From Saprospiraceae bacterium (GTDB taxonomy: Bacteria > Bacteroidota > Bacteroidia > Chitinophagales > Saprospiraceae): DNA of 64,000 nt. Within the stretch, counting starts at the first letter, position 1; every line of letters starts with the position of its first letter. A model generated the notes under the pieces. The model had not been told where the DNA came from. It saw only the letters and a list, made by a program, of their open reading frames with translations, and did no database searches. Below, piece after piece: positions 24,074 through 32,278 of this stretch. The position numbers and the translations under genes are program-made. The stretch is taken from positions 1 to 64,000 of the forward strand of contig JALHRR010000014.1 of the NCBI GenBank assembly GCA_022841345.1. The letters run 5' to 3'.

Positions 24074-25093
24074 ATGAGGTACGGGTCTGTATATTTAATA
24101 TTTATTCTGTTCACATGTATTTCTTGCTCAGATAAGGACGAAATACTAATTCCTTCTAATAAAATATTAGAACAAATATCTATACCCGGTCACTTCCCCG
24201 AGATCACTTTTCCTGCGGAAAACGCTTTCAGTTCCGAACGTTGGGCACTGGGAAAAAAATTATTTTATGATAAGCGTTTGTCTTTAGATTCTACCATAAG
24301 TTGTGCCAGTTGTCACAAACAAGGGAGAGGATTTGCAGATGACATAAGTTTAACTCCAGGCGTATTTGGGAGAGCAGGGACAACAAATGCACCATCACTA
24401 GCCAACGTTGCTTATCATCCTTATTATACCAGAGAGGGAGGAATACCCACACTTGAAATGCAAGTACTTGTACCTATCTCAGAACACAATGAATTTGGGT
24501 TTAACATAGTAGAAATCGTAAATAGGCTGGAAAAGGACAAAGTCTATCAAGAAATGGCAATGAGGGCATACGGAAGGGCATTAGATGCGTTTGTCATTAC
24601 CAGAAGTATCAGCACATTTGAACGAAGCATTATCAGTGGAAATAGTAAATATGATGATTATACAACCGGGGAAGCAAATTTAACTTCTGAAGAAAGCCTT
24701 GGAAAAGACCTGTTTTTTAGTGAGAAAACAAATTGCAGTGTTTGTCATGGAGGCTTTAATTTTACGAATTATGAATTTAAAAATAATGGCCTATATGAAA
24801 CATACAGCCATTCCGGTAGATTCAGACTTACCCAAAAAGAATCAGATCTTGCCTTATTTAAAACACCAAGTTTGAGAAATGTCGGTTTTACAGCACCGTA
24901 TATGCATGATGGTTCAATTTCAACATTATCAGCCGTTGTTGATCATTACAACAGTGGTGGAAAACCACATAAACATAAGAGTGACCTGATCCGGCCGCTT
25001 GGATTGACTGAAAATGAAAAAAAAGCTTTAGTTGCATTTTTACAAACCTTGAATGATTCTACTCTGCTCACAAATCAATTTTTGAGCGAATAA
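24074..25093 (+). CDS. mbnH: MbnH-like di-haem cytochrome c peroxidase family lipoprotein, first
   Basis: 339 residues. Signal peptide with lipobox around ISCSD (Cys19), then two haem c sites: CASCH (Cys77-Cys80-His81) and CSVCH (Cys221-Cys224-His225). A likely distal ligand Met277 sits in the conserved APYMHDG. Length and architecture match the bacterial CCP/MauG superfamily that includes MbnH. The gene starts 5 bp after the MbnP stop, so MbnP is its natural substrate candidate. Acts in the periplasm or at the outer membrane; electron acceptor or oxidant not deducible. Confidence 0.85.
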   Translation: MRYGSVYLIFILFTCISCSDKDEILIPSNKILEQISIPGHFPEITFPAENAFSSERWALGKKLFYDKRLSLDSTISCASCHKQGRGFADDISLTPGVFGRAGTTNAPSLANVAYHPYYTREGGIPTLEMQVLVPISEHNEFGFNIVEIVNRLEKDKVYQEMAMRAYGRALDAFVITRSISTFERSIISGNSKYDDYTTGEANLTSEESLGKDLFFSEKTNCSVCHGGFNFTNYEFKNNGLYETYSHSGRFRLTQKESDLALFKTPSLRNVGFTAPYMHDGSISTLSAVVDHYNSGGKPHKHKSDLIRPLGLTENEKKALVAFLQTLNDSTLLTNQFLSE

Positions 25094-25103
25094 AAAAAAT
25101 ATT

Positions 25104-26180
25104 ATGAGTAAAATATTGAGTATCGTTTTTATCCTTCTAATCATTGTGGTCATGGCTTGTGAACGTGAAGACATAGTGGTAGCAGAATATGATGCCACAC
25201 CTTATACTTTCACATTTCCTGAAAATTTTGGAGATCCTGAATTACCTGCAGATAATGTACTTACCATAGAAGGGGTAAAATTAGGCAAAATGTTGTTTTA
25301 TGAAAAAGCACTTTCAAAAGACGGAACACAATCTTGCGCTAGTTGTCACGCGCAAAATGATGGATTTTCTGATAAAAATCAATTTTCTAAAGGCGTAGAT
25401 GGATTATTTGGGAAGCGGCAGGCTATGCCCATTTTTAATATGGCTTGGCATAAGTCCGGATTTTTTTGGGATGGGAGAGCTACAACTTTAAGAGAACAAT
25501 CACTTCAACCTATTCAGGATCCATTGGAGATGCATGAAACACTAGAAAATGTTGTAGCTAAACTCAGTGGAAATAAAACATATACAGATCAGTTTATAAG
25601 AGCTTTTGGCACATCAGAAGTTAATAGTACAAAGGTAAGTTTGGCATTAGAGCAATTTATGATGACCATAGTTTCATTTGATTCAAAATATGATCAATAC
25701 CTGGCCGGAACAGTAACATTTAGTGAAAGTGAGGAGCGGGGACGGAGTTTGTTTTTTACGGAATATAATCAGTTTTTTCCTGACTTGTCCGGTGCTGATT
25801 GCGCTCATTGTCATAGTGGACCCAATTTTGAAAATGGAGCATTTATGAATAACGGTTTGGATTTCGAGTCAAACTTCAAAGATATCGGCAGAGAAAAGGT
25901 AAGTAAGCAGGCGGAAGACAGAGCTACTTTTTTGATACCCTCACTCAGAAATATTGCTCAAACTGCACCTTATATGCACGATGGACGGTTCCAAACATTG
26001 GAAGAAGTTGTAGAGCATTACAATTCTGAAGTAAAAATGTCTTCCACCGTATCGCCTCTCATAATACCCACTATAGCCAAGGGCCTTCTTTTAAGTGAAC
26101 AGGATAAAATAGATTTAGTCAATTTTCTAAAAACATTGAGTGATCAAAAATTTCTAACTAACCCGGAGTATGCACAATAG
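25104..26180 (+). CDS. MbnH-like di-haem cytochrome c peroxidase family lipoprotein, second
   Basis: 358 residues, lipobox VVMAC (Cys19). Haem sites CASCH (Cys78-Cys81-His82) and CAHCH (Cys233-Cys236-His237), plus APYMHDG near residue 290. It is clearly paralogous to the gene just upstream (10-bp gap) but keeps a longer insertion before the second haem site and MAWHKSGFFWDGRATTLREQ, which is closer to classic di-haem peroxidases. The doubled enzyme may act on two Trp residues of MbnP or on another partner, or provide peroxide reduction. Confidence 0.83.
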   Translation: MSKILSIVFILLIIVVMACEREDIVVAEYDATPYTFTFPENFGDPELPADNVLTIEGVKLGKMLFYEKALSKDGTQSCASCHAQNDGFSDKNQFSKGVDGLFGKRQAMPIFNMAWHKSGFFWDGRATTLREQSLQPIQDPLEMHETLENVVAKLSGNKTYTDQFIRAFGTSEVNSTKVSLALEQFMMTIVSFDSKYDQYLAGTVTFSESEERGRSLFFTEYNQFFPDLSGADCAHCHSGPNFENGAFMNNGLDFESNFKDIGREKVSKQAEDRATFLIPSLRNIAQTAPYMHDGRFQTLEEVVEHYNSEVKMSSTVSPLIIPTIAKGLLLSEQDKIDLVNFLKTLSDQKFLTNPEYAQ

Positions 26181-26539
26181 CATATTAAATGAGCCAGTAT
26201 TATTTATACATTTTTTCACGACCGCCGACTGATACTTTGGGTGCCGGTGGAATAAATTAGAAAGTAAATGATGTAAAAATAATGTAAATTTGCACATTGT
26301 GAGCCATACAAATACATTGGCATGGAAATGTGAGACAGGAAATAGATGGTAGACTACTTCACCTATTGATTATTATGTTGTTATCATCCACACCTGCAAC
26401 ATAAGACCAAATATGCATGGTAAGGGGAATTCACCATAAATATTGTATCTTTCTTTATTGATGTAAGAGGGAGTTATTTTGCTCCAAATTATAACTAAAA
26501 TACAACATTTAATATGTGTATTACGTTTAGCAAAAGAAT
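26181..26539. other. Intergenic region with candidate promoter
   Basis: No gene seen. TAAATTTGC at 26285-26293 matches the Bacteroidota -7 element exactly, but lies about 250 bp upstream of the next start codon, so a long leader or a different promoter nearer the gene would be needed. Confidence 0.35.
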
Positions 26540-26989
26540 ATGATTTTCAAAGGGTTGCATATTTTGTTGGCATTAAATCTGTTAGTATCTACTGCAGGAT
26601 TAAGTGCTTTTGTTCATACTTGTAGTAAAAACGGAACCACTTTTTCTATTTATTTAAAACCTGATAGTTGTTGTTCTAGGATAAAATCCAAAAGCTGTTC
26701 TGCAACGGGATGTACAAACCACAAATCAATCCACAACGTTGCATTTAATAAGAAGCCTTGCTGCAAAGATGAAACACACTATAAAAAACTTAATGTAAGT
26801 GCTTCAGAGCAAACAAAGGTTATTCTTCCAGAGATTCAACCTATTTTTTATCATACCATCGCTTGGACCATTTTTAGTGAAATTGATTTTATCATTCAAA
26901 ATGAAAAGACCTTAAGATTTCACTTATATAAACCACCACCACTCCCTTTGGACAATTTAAGGGTGCTTTATCAATCTTTTCTTTGTTAA
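26540..26989 (+). CDS. HYC_CC_PP family protein
   Basis: 149 residues with an N-terminal hydrophobic segment, then VHTCSKNG (about 26-33), paired cysteines DSCCSRIKSKSC (about 43-54) and KPCCKDE (about 72-78), and a proline stretch KPPPLPLD near the C-terminus. This is the HYC..CC..PP layout of a Bacteroidota family repeatedly seen next to copper genes. The Cys pairs are candidate Cu(I) ligands on the periplasmic side. Not obviously in an operon with its neighbours. Function unproven. Confidence 0.75.
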   Translation: MIFKGLHILLALNLLVSTAGLSAFVHTCSKNGTTFSIYLKPDSCCSRIKSKSCSATGCTNHKSIHNVAFNKKPCCKDETHYKKLNVSASEQTKVILPEIQPIFYHTIAWTIFSEIDFIIQNEKTLRFHLYKPPPLPLDNLRVLYQSFLC

Positions 26990-27081
26990 ACTTCCTTCCT
27001 TCCTTTCTTCCTTCTCTGTTTCTTAAATACGACAATAAACTTATATGATTTATTGGTCAAAATTGTGACATAGAATCTGCT

Positions 27082-27100
27082 TAAGTACTTTGTGTACTTA
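27082..27100 (+). promoter_or_regulatory. TAAGTAC-N5-GTACTTA palindrome (candidate operator)
   Basis: A perfect 7-bp inverted repeat around TTTGT, 119 bp upstream of the HMA protein gene. TACTTTG inside it also resembles a shortened -7 element. A related AAGTAC-TTT-GTACT lies at 38100-38113, upstream of the second RND operon. The shared site suggests common control, though no cognate regulator is known. Confidence 0.45.
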
Positions 27101-27218
27101 TTAAGATTCTAACATACATTTTAATAATCTTATTTAGAAGCATCCTAGGTAAAATACCCGTCTGCCCCAATGCGGACAACTAAGCATGTCTATTTTTAAA
27201 ATTTCAAATTAATTCTTA

Positions 27219-27578
27219 ATGAAAACATTTATTAAAAGTGTAGTGGTAATATTTATAGTGTTATTTACTACCCATCTCTGTGCAGCACAATCTAAAAATC
27301 TAAAAATCATAGATGCCAAAGTCTATGGTAATTGTGGCATGTGCAAAAAGACCATCGAAAATGCGGGGAATGTAAAAGGTATATCAAAGACAGAATGGGA
27401 TACAGAAACCGCTATGGCAAAAATAACTATAGACAGTACAAAAACCAGTGTAGATGAAGTTTTGCAAAGAATCGCATCTGTAGGTTATGATAGTGATAAA
27501 TTCAGGGCACCGGATGCAGTATATGATAATCTTCACGGCTGTTGTCAATATGACAGACCTAAAAAAATAGATAAATAA
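27219..27578 (+). CDS. Exported HMA-domain metal-binding protein
   Basis: 119 residues. Signal peptide ending HLCAAQ, then a heavy-metal-associated domain (about 27-92) with the binding motif GNCGMCKKTIEN, in which CxxC is the Cu(I) site. A short C-terminal extension contains HGCCQYD, a second potential ligand pair seen in relatives. Acts as a periplasmic copper chaperone or scavenger. First gene of a seven-gene run (27219-32182) that includes a multicopper oxidase. Confidence 0.87.
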   Translation: MKTFIKSVVVIFIVLFTTHLCAAQSKNLKIIDAKVYGNCGMCKKTIENAGNVKGISKTEWDTETAMAKITIDSTKTSVDEVLQRIASVGYDSDKFRAPDAVYDNLHGCCQYDRPKKIDK

Positions 27579-27582
27579 AGTT

Positions 27583-28437
27583 ATGAAAACATTTATAGTG
27601 ATCATACTCCTGCTGCCTTCATTTTTGATAGCTCAGATGGATTTCCCACCCGCTAGTCCTGATGCCAGCTGGACCCATCAATTAGGATTTACTCAAATAT
27701 ATTTGAGTTATTCCAGGCCACACATGCGAGGAAGAAAAATCTTTGGATCACTGGTGCCTTACCAAATACTCTGGAGAACCGGAGCAGGAGAAAGTACCAG
27801 AATAAAATTCAGTGAAGACATTCAGATAGGCGGGCAATCCGTACAAAAAGGACAATACGCCCTTTACTCCATTCCAGGCCCTGAAGAGTGGACCATCATT
27901 CTAAATTCGGATGCCACACTCCACGGGGATTTCGGATATGATGAGAAAAAAGATGTACTCCGGGTGAAAGTAAAACCAATAAACAGTCCTACAACACATG
28001 AGTCCTTAACCATTGAGTTGACAGATTTCAAGTCCGATTATTCAGCAACACTCCAACTTTCCTGGGAAAATACCATAGTTAGGTTGCCCTTTGTTAGTAA
28101 CGCAGATGCCAGGATAATGGCGCAAATACAGGAAAATCTGATTCAGAAAACAGGTGAAAATGCAGGATGGTTGAATAAAGGTGCTCAATATTATTTTTCT
28201 CAAAAGGAGGACCTTAATCAGGCACTCGTGTGGTCTCAGAAGTCCGAGTCTCTTGCTGCAGATAACTTTAATTATGCTTATCTGACCACAAAAATACTGG
28301 AGGAGCTGAAACGTTATCCAGAGGCAATAAAATCAGCAGAAAAGGCTTTGGAACTTGGCAAAAAAAAGGACTTGGTTGGAGAATTAAAGTTTCTAGAAGA
28401 CAAGATATCCGAATGGAAAATTAAAATTAGTAAATAA
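27583..28437 (+). CDS. DUF2911 domain protein with TPR-like C-terminus
   Basis: 284 residues. Signal peptide ending FLIAQ; DUF2911 domain (about 20-170) with YSRPHMRGRKIFGSLVPYQILWRTGAGESTRI and KGQYALYSIPGPEEWTIILN; and an alpha-helical, TPR-like C-terminal third (about 185-284). DUF2911 proteins are common secreted Bacteroidota proteins of unknown function. Placed 4 bp after the HMA gene in the copper operon. A shorter paralogue lies at 34539. Confidence 0.8.
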   Translation: MKTFIVIILLLPSFLIAQMDFPPASPDASWTHQLGFTQIYLSYSRPHMRGRKIFGSLVPYQILWRTGAGESTRIKFSEDIQIGGQSVQKGQYALYSIPGPEEWTIILNSDATLHGDFGYDEKKDVLRVKVKPINSPTTHESLTIELTDFKSDYSATLQLSWENTIVRLPFVSNADARIMAQIQENLIQKTGENAGWLNKGAQYYFSQKEDLNQALVWSQKSESLAADNFNYAYLTTKILEELKRYPEAIKSAEKALELGKKKDLVGELKFLEDKISEWKIKISK

Positions 28438-28443
28438 TTTATT

Positions 28444-29889
28444 ATGAATATATTAAAAATCGGTGGTTTGATCACCTTAGTGTCAGCTTTGACAATTATT
28501 AGTTGTCATAAAATGGATGAAGGTAATCAAGCGATTGCCAAAGCAATTGTTGAAAAGTCCTTCTCAACCTCAATTGCTATACCAATGGTTATGGATGCAA
28601 CCAATGCATCTTTTGCAGCAAAATCAAGCAGTGCCACTATTGGGGGCCAATCTTTGAATACCTTATCGTATGGAAACGGTGGTATATTAGGACCCACACT
28701 TAAAATAAATCAAGGGGACATTATGAATCTTGTGTTTGCAAATCAGCTATCAGAGCCGACAAATATACATTGGCATGGATTAGAAGCTCCTGCTGCTCAA
28801 GACGGGTACCCAACTGACCTGACGGAGGCAGGAAATTCATACACTTATAATTTTCGGGTGACAAACAGACCCGGGACCTATTGGTATCACCCTCATCCGG
28901 ATATGGCTACCGCAAGTCAGGCTTATAGAGGATTGGCAGGATTTTTTATTGTCACATCTCCCGAAGAACAAGCATTAAATTTACCTCAAGGTATTTATGA
29001 TATTCCCTTAGTCATTCAGGACAAAAGATTAACAGGCGGCTTGGTATATAATCCAGATACTGATGACCAAAATATAGGATTTTTTGGGGAATCAGTCTTA
29101 GTTAACGGCACATCTGGTGCCATGATGGAAGTAGAAACACGTACCTACAGATTTCGATTACTGAATGGTTCCAATGCAAGAATTTACAATTTTGCCTTGT
29201 CTGAGGGCCTGAAATTTAAGCTTATCGGGAGCGATGGCGGACTACTGGATGCTCCTTTAGAAGTATCAAATATCTTACTTGCTCCTGGTGAAAGAGCTGA
29301 TGTACTTATTAATTTTGATAACATGCCCGTAAGTACTGAATTGTTTTTGGAGAGTGCATCTTTTAGCGGATCGTCTACCCAAGGTAATCAGAGTTTTAAG
29401 ATTATGAAATTTAAGATAATTAAAGATGTCGCCGACAATTTCATTGTTCCGACCACATTGATGCCGGTGGTGAAAATATCCGAATCTTCAGCTGTCGCAT
29501 CCCGGAACTTTAACATAGGACATATGATGGTCCATGGTAACATGAATGAAGTTATGCACCCTATAGATGGTAAAACATTTGATGCCAACCGTAGAGACGA
29601 GGTAGTCCAAAGTGGAAGTGTAGAAATCTGGGAGTTTGACAATACAATGGGTACAGAAATTCATCCGATGCATTTGCACGGTCTTCAGTTTCAGGTTTTG
29701 AAAAGGACAGGAGGAAGAGGCACGATTCAAGCATGGGAGAAAGGATGGAAAGATACTGTATTGGCATTTCCGGGCGAAAAGGTAAAAATCATCATTTTGT
29801 TTCCCGAAAACAAAGGAAAATTTGTATTCCACTGCCATAATTTGGAACATGAAGATGCAGGAATGATGCTCAACTTTGAAATTAAATAA
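28444..29889 (+). CDS. Multicopper oxidase lipoprotein (CueO/CopA type)
   Basis: 481 residues with lipobox IISC (Cys21). All four copper-ligand motifs are present: HWHG (His109, His111), YHPHP (His149, His151), HPMHLHG near 404-410, and the type 1/T3 motif HCHNLEHEDAGMM (His463, Cys464, His465, His469, Met474). It would oxidise Cu(I) to the less toxic Cu(II) at the periplasmic face while reducing O2. Within the HMA/DUF2911/TlpA operon. No long Met-rich segment as in E. coli CueO is seen, although Met residues cluster at about 355-365. Confidence 0.92.
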   Translation: MNILKIGGLITLVSALTIISCHKMDEGNQAIAKAIVEKSFSTSIAIPMVMDATNASFAAKSSSATIGGQSLNTLSYGNGGILGPTLKINQGDIMNLVFANQLSEPTNIHWHGLEAPAAQDGYPTDLTEAGNSYTYNFRVTNRPGTYWYHPHPDMATASQAYRGLAGFFIVTSPEEQALNLPQGIYDIPLVIQDKRLTGGLVYNPDTDDQNIGFFGESVLVNGTSGAMMEVETRTYRFRLLNGSNARIYNFALSEGLKFKLIGSDGGLLDAPLEVSNILLAPGERADVLINFDNMPVSTELFLESASFSGSSTQGNQSFKIMKFKIIKDVADNFIVPTTLMPVVKISESSAVASRNFNIGHMMVHGNMNEVMHPIDGKTFDANRRDEVVQSGSVEIWEFDNTMGTEIHPMHLHGLQFQVLKRTGGRGTIQAWEKGWKDTVLAFPGEKVKIIILFPENKGKFVFHCHNLEHEDAGMMLNFEIK

Positions 29890-29919
29890 CCATATTTTTA
29901 ACATTCTAATTTATTTAAA

Positions 29920-30294
29920 ATGATTCATTTAAGATCTTTAATGGCTTTTCTATTAATATCTACATTAACTATTATTTCCTGTGTGAAGCATGCAGAAACA
30001 ACAGAAGAAAACTTGATTGCTGAGTGGAATTCAACAGCCATTAAAATTGATGGTGTCGCTGCACCCTCTACTTCTTCAATGTCTTTACATTTGCAAAGCA
30101 GCAAACAGTATGAAATCACGACCACCATCACACCATTTACGCACCCCAAAACTGGTGCATGGTCTATCAATTCTGCAGGTGATAAATTGACCCTGGCTGG
30201 AAATGTCTGGACGATTCATCATATTGAAGGAAATACATTGCGGATAGCATCTGTTGTAGATGGTAGGGAACTTGAAATAGATTTTGCCAAGTAA
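29920..30294 (+). CDS. Lipocalin-like domain lipoprotein
   Basis: 124 residues. Lipobox IISC (Cys about 21) and a short beta-rich body with EWNSTAIKIDG, GAWSINSAGDKLTL and the end LEIDFAK, typical of Bacteroidota lipocalin-like lipoproteins of the 5-bladed half-barrel sort. 30 bp after the oxidase and followed by an intrinsic hairpin. Function unknown; could bind a small ligand connected with the oxidase. Confidence 0.7.
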   Translation: MIHLRSLMAFLLISTLTIISCVKHAETTEENLIAEWNSTAIKIDGVAAPSTSSMSLHLQSSKQYEITTTITPFTHPKTGAWSINSAGDKLTLAGNVWTIHHIEGNTLRIASVVDGRELEIDFAK

Positions 30295-30301
30295 GAATAT
30301 T

Positions 30302-30333
30302 AGCTGCATGAATAAATTTTTTTTCATGCAGCT
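30302..30333 (+). terminator. Hairpin after the lipocalin-like gene
   Basis: AGCTGCATGAA (30302-30312) pairs exactly with TTCATGCAGCT (30323-30333). The loop contains a T-run, but the 3' side is only weakly T-rich. It could partially terminate or stabilise the upstream mRNA, separating the oxidase part from the TlpA part. Confidence 0.5.
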
Positions 30334-30372
30334 ATTTAAAACCACGGAGTATATTTAATAATAATAAGTCAA

Positions 30373-30852
30373 ATGAAAAATATAGTTATTCTTTTTATCT
30401 GCTACTTTTTTTGCAATTATACGGATGCACAAATAAAAATAGGGGACCCTCTGCCAATTATTAATCTTCCAAATTATTTGAATAAAGAAGTGGAAATTTT
30501 GGATTTTGAAGGCAAAATTATTCTAGTAGATTTTTGGGCATCATGGTGTGCTCCTTGCCGCAAAGCAAACAAAAAACTTGTCGGATTGTACCAGGAATAT
30601 GGCTCTAAAAATTTAGAAATAGTAGGCATTTCACTGGATACAGACCGAGCTAAATGGCAAAATGCAATTGCTAAGGATAAAATTGAATACACCCAATTAA
30701 TAGATCCATATGGATTTGAGGCGAAGTCTGCTATTCAATTTGGTGTAGATGCACTGCCGGCTTCTTATTTATTCGATCAAGCCGGCAAACTAATAGCCAT
30801 AAATCCAACAGAACAGGAAATCAAAAACCAATTAAATCACCTTAAACACTAA
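30373..30852 (+). CDS. TlpA/ResA-family thiol-disulfide oxidoreductase
   Basis: 159 residues. Signal peptide ending TDAQ, thioredoxin fold with the redox site WASWCAPCRKA (about 58-68) and a cis-Pro region DALPASYLFDQAGK. Secreted thioredoxins of this type keep Cys pairs of periplasmic partners reduced. In this operon the CxxC copper sites of the flanking HMA proteins are obvious clients. 5 bp before the second HMA gene. Confidence 0.87.
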   Translation: MKNIVILFICYFFCNYTDAQIKIGDPLPIINLPNYLNKEVEILDFEGKIILVDFWASWCAPCRKANKKLVGLYQEYGSKNLEIVGISLDTDRAKWQNAIAKDKIEYTQLIDPYGFEAKSAIQFGVDALPASYLFDQAGKLIAINPTEQEIKNQLNHLKH

Positions 30853-30857
30853 TTACC

Positions 30858-31376
30858 ATGAAATTATTAGTAATAGCAATCATGCTTAGTTTGGCATTGC
30901 CAAATGTCGACGCTCAAATATCAAAAGCTGAAATTGTGGCGACAGGTCTTACCTGTTCCATGTGTTCAAATGCCATAAATAAACAATTAAAATCTCTTAC
31001 AGAAGTCGATAGTGTCTCGATAGACCTAAATACCAATACCTTTTTAGTGCACTTAAATAAAGAAAGCAACGTCAGCCCAAGGACTTTAAAGGAAAGGGTT
31101 GAAAAGGCTGGTTTTTTTGTTGGTTCAATGATCATAAGTATGTCATTTGAAAATGTGGAAGTAACAGACAATTACAAACTGGAAAAAGATGGTTTTTCAA
31201 TCGTATTTGTTGAAACCAAAGCCAAAACTTTAAATGGTGAAAACAAGGCTAAAATTATGGATAGAGGATTCGTGACACAGAAGGAATTTAAAAAATTATC
31301 GAAATCGTTGTCCAAGTATCCGACTTACTTGTCGGGTTCTGAAGATGATTACCATGTAAAAGTGATTGTACCATGA
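30858..31376 (+). CDS. Exported HMA-domain metal-binding protein, second
   Basis: 172 residues. Signal peptide ending NVDAQ, HMA domain (about 22-88) with the site GLTCSMCSNAINK, then a C-terminal domain of about 80 residues without recognisable motifs. The HMA fold binds Cu(I) or Zn(II) through the two Cys. It is co-translated with the downstream barrel-like protein (4-bp overlap). Differs from the HMA protein at 27219 by the extended C-terminus. Confidence 0.83.
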   Translation: MKLLVIAIMLSLALPNVDAQISKAEIVATGLTCSMCSNAINKQLKSLTEVDSVSIDLNTNTFLVHLNKESNVSPRTLKERVEKAGFFVGSMIISMSFENVEVTDNYKLEKDGFSIVFVETKAKTLNGENKAKIMDRGFVTQKEFKKLSKSLSKYPTYLSGSEDDYHVKVIVP

Positions 31377-32182
31377 AGTCTGTTATTATCATCTTGGCTT
31401 CTTTTTTTGTGAATAATTTACATGCACAGGAGCTCTTTGTCGTCACAGATCCTGCCAGCAATGTTCCAGCGGGGTCGGTAAGTGTCAGGCTCAGTAATTC
31501 ACTTTTTAAAGAAATTTTTGAAGATGGATATAATTTCCATTTGATGCCTGAAATAACTTGGGGAATTTCAAGTAAACTCATGGTGAGGGCATCGGCTTTC
31601 GTAAGCAATCGCAGCAATATGTTGTATACGGAAGGCGGAGGTATATATACAAAGTATCGATTTTTATCTATTGATGATTTGCACAGTCATTTTAGATTAG
31701 CGGTCTTCGGAAGATATAGCTTCAACAGAGCAGACATTCATCAGGAGCAAATAGAAATCATGGGGCATAATACAGGATTCGAATCGGGTCTTGTGGCCAC
31801 ACAGCTTATCGAAAAAGTTGCCATTAGTGCTACATTAAGTTTTGAAAAGGCGCTGAATAATAGACCCGACTATGACTTCCCTTCCGATCAGAGTAGCCAT
31901 GCTTCAAATTATACCCTGTCGATAGGTCGGTTGATGTACCCAAAGAAGTATACAAGTTTTAAACAAACCAATATCAACCTGATGTTAGAATTTGTTGGAC
32001 AAACATTGAATGAAAATGGAAAGACGTATATTGATATAGTGCCGTCTATACAATTTATCATAAATAGTCAGGGTAGAATTGATATCGGATACCGTAAGGA
32101 GTTGTATAGTAATATGCTCCGGACAGCACCTAATGGTGTTTATCTCAATTTTGAATATACTTTTTTTAATGTAACCAAATGA
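31373..32182 (+). CDS. Outer-membrane beta-barrel-like protein of unknown function
   Basis: 269 residues. Signal peptide ending LHAQ and alternating amphipathic strands throughout (for example SSKLMVRASAFVSNR, HFRLAVFGRYSFN and IDIGYRKELYSN), ending in YLNFEYTFF, an aromatic C-terminus typical of outer-membrane barrels. Its placement straight after an HMA protein suggests an outer-membrane partner of periplasmic copper handling. No family name recognised. Confidence 0.7.
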   Translation: MKSVIIILASFFVNNLHAQELFVVTDPASNVPAGSVSVRLSNSLFKEIFEDGYNFHLMPEITWGISSKLMVRASAFVSNRSNMLYTEGGGIYTKYRFLSIDDLHSHFRLAVFGRYSFNRADIHQEQIEIMGHNTGFESGLVATQLIEKVAISATLSFEKALNNRPDYDFPSDQSSHASNYTLSIGRLMYPKKYTSFKQTNINLMLEFVGQTLNENGKTYIDIVPSIQFIINSQGRIDIGYRKELYSNMLRTAPNGVYLNFEYTFFNVTK

Positions 32183-32247
32183 AAAAGGTAATGCATTTAT
32201 TAAAGAGAATATTGAGAATAGTATTTGTGAAGAAGTGTTGCCGATGA
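32179..32247 (+). CDS. Micro-ORF, 22 residues (doubtful)
   Basis: ATG overlaps the stop of the barrel-like gene (ATGA). It encodes a short basic hydrophobic peptide ending KKCCR, with a Cys pair. The ATGA coupling and Cys pair are suggestive, but there is no other support; it could be chance. Confidence 0.2.
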   Translation: MKKVMHLLKRILRIVFVKKCCR

Positions 32248-32278
32248 AAGTGGCTCTAAAACCAAAAAAGAAGATCTT

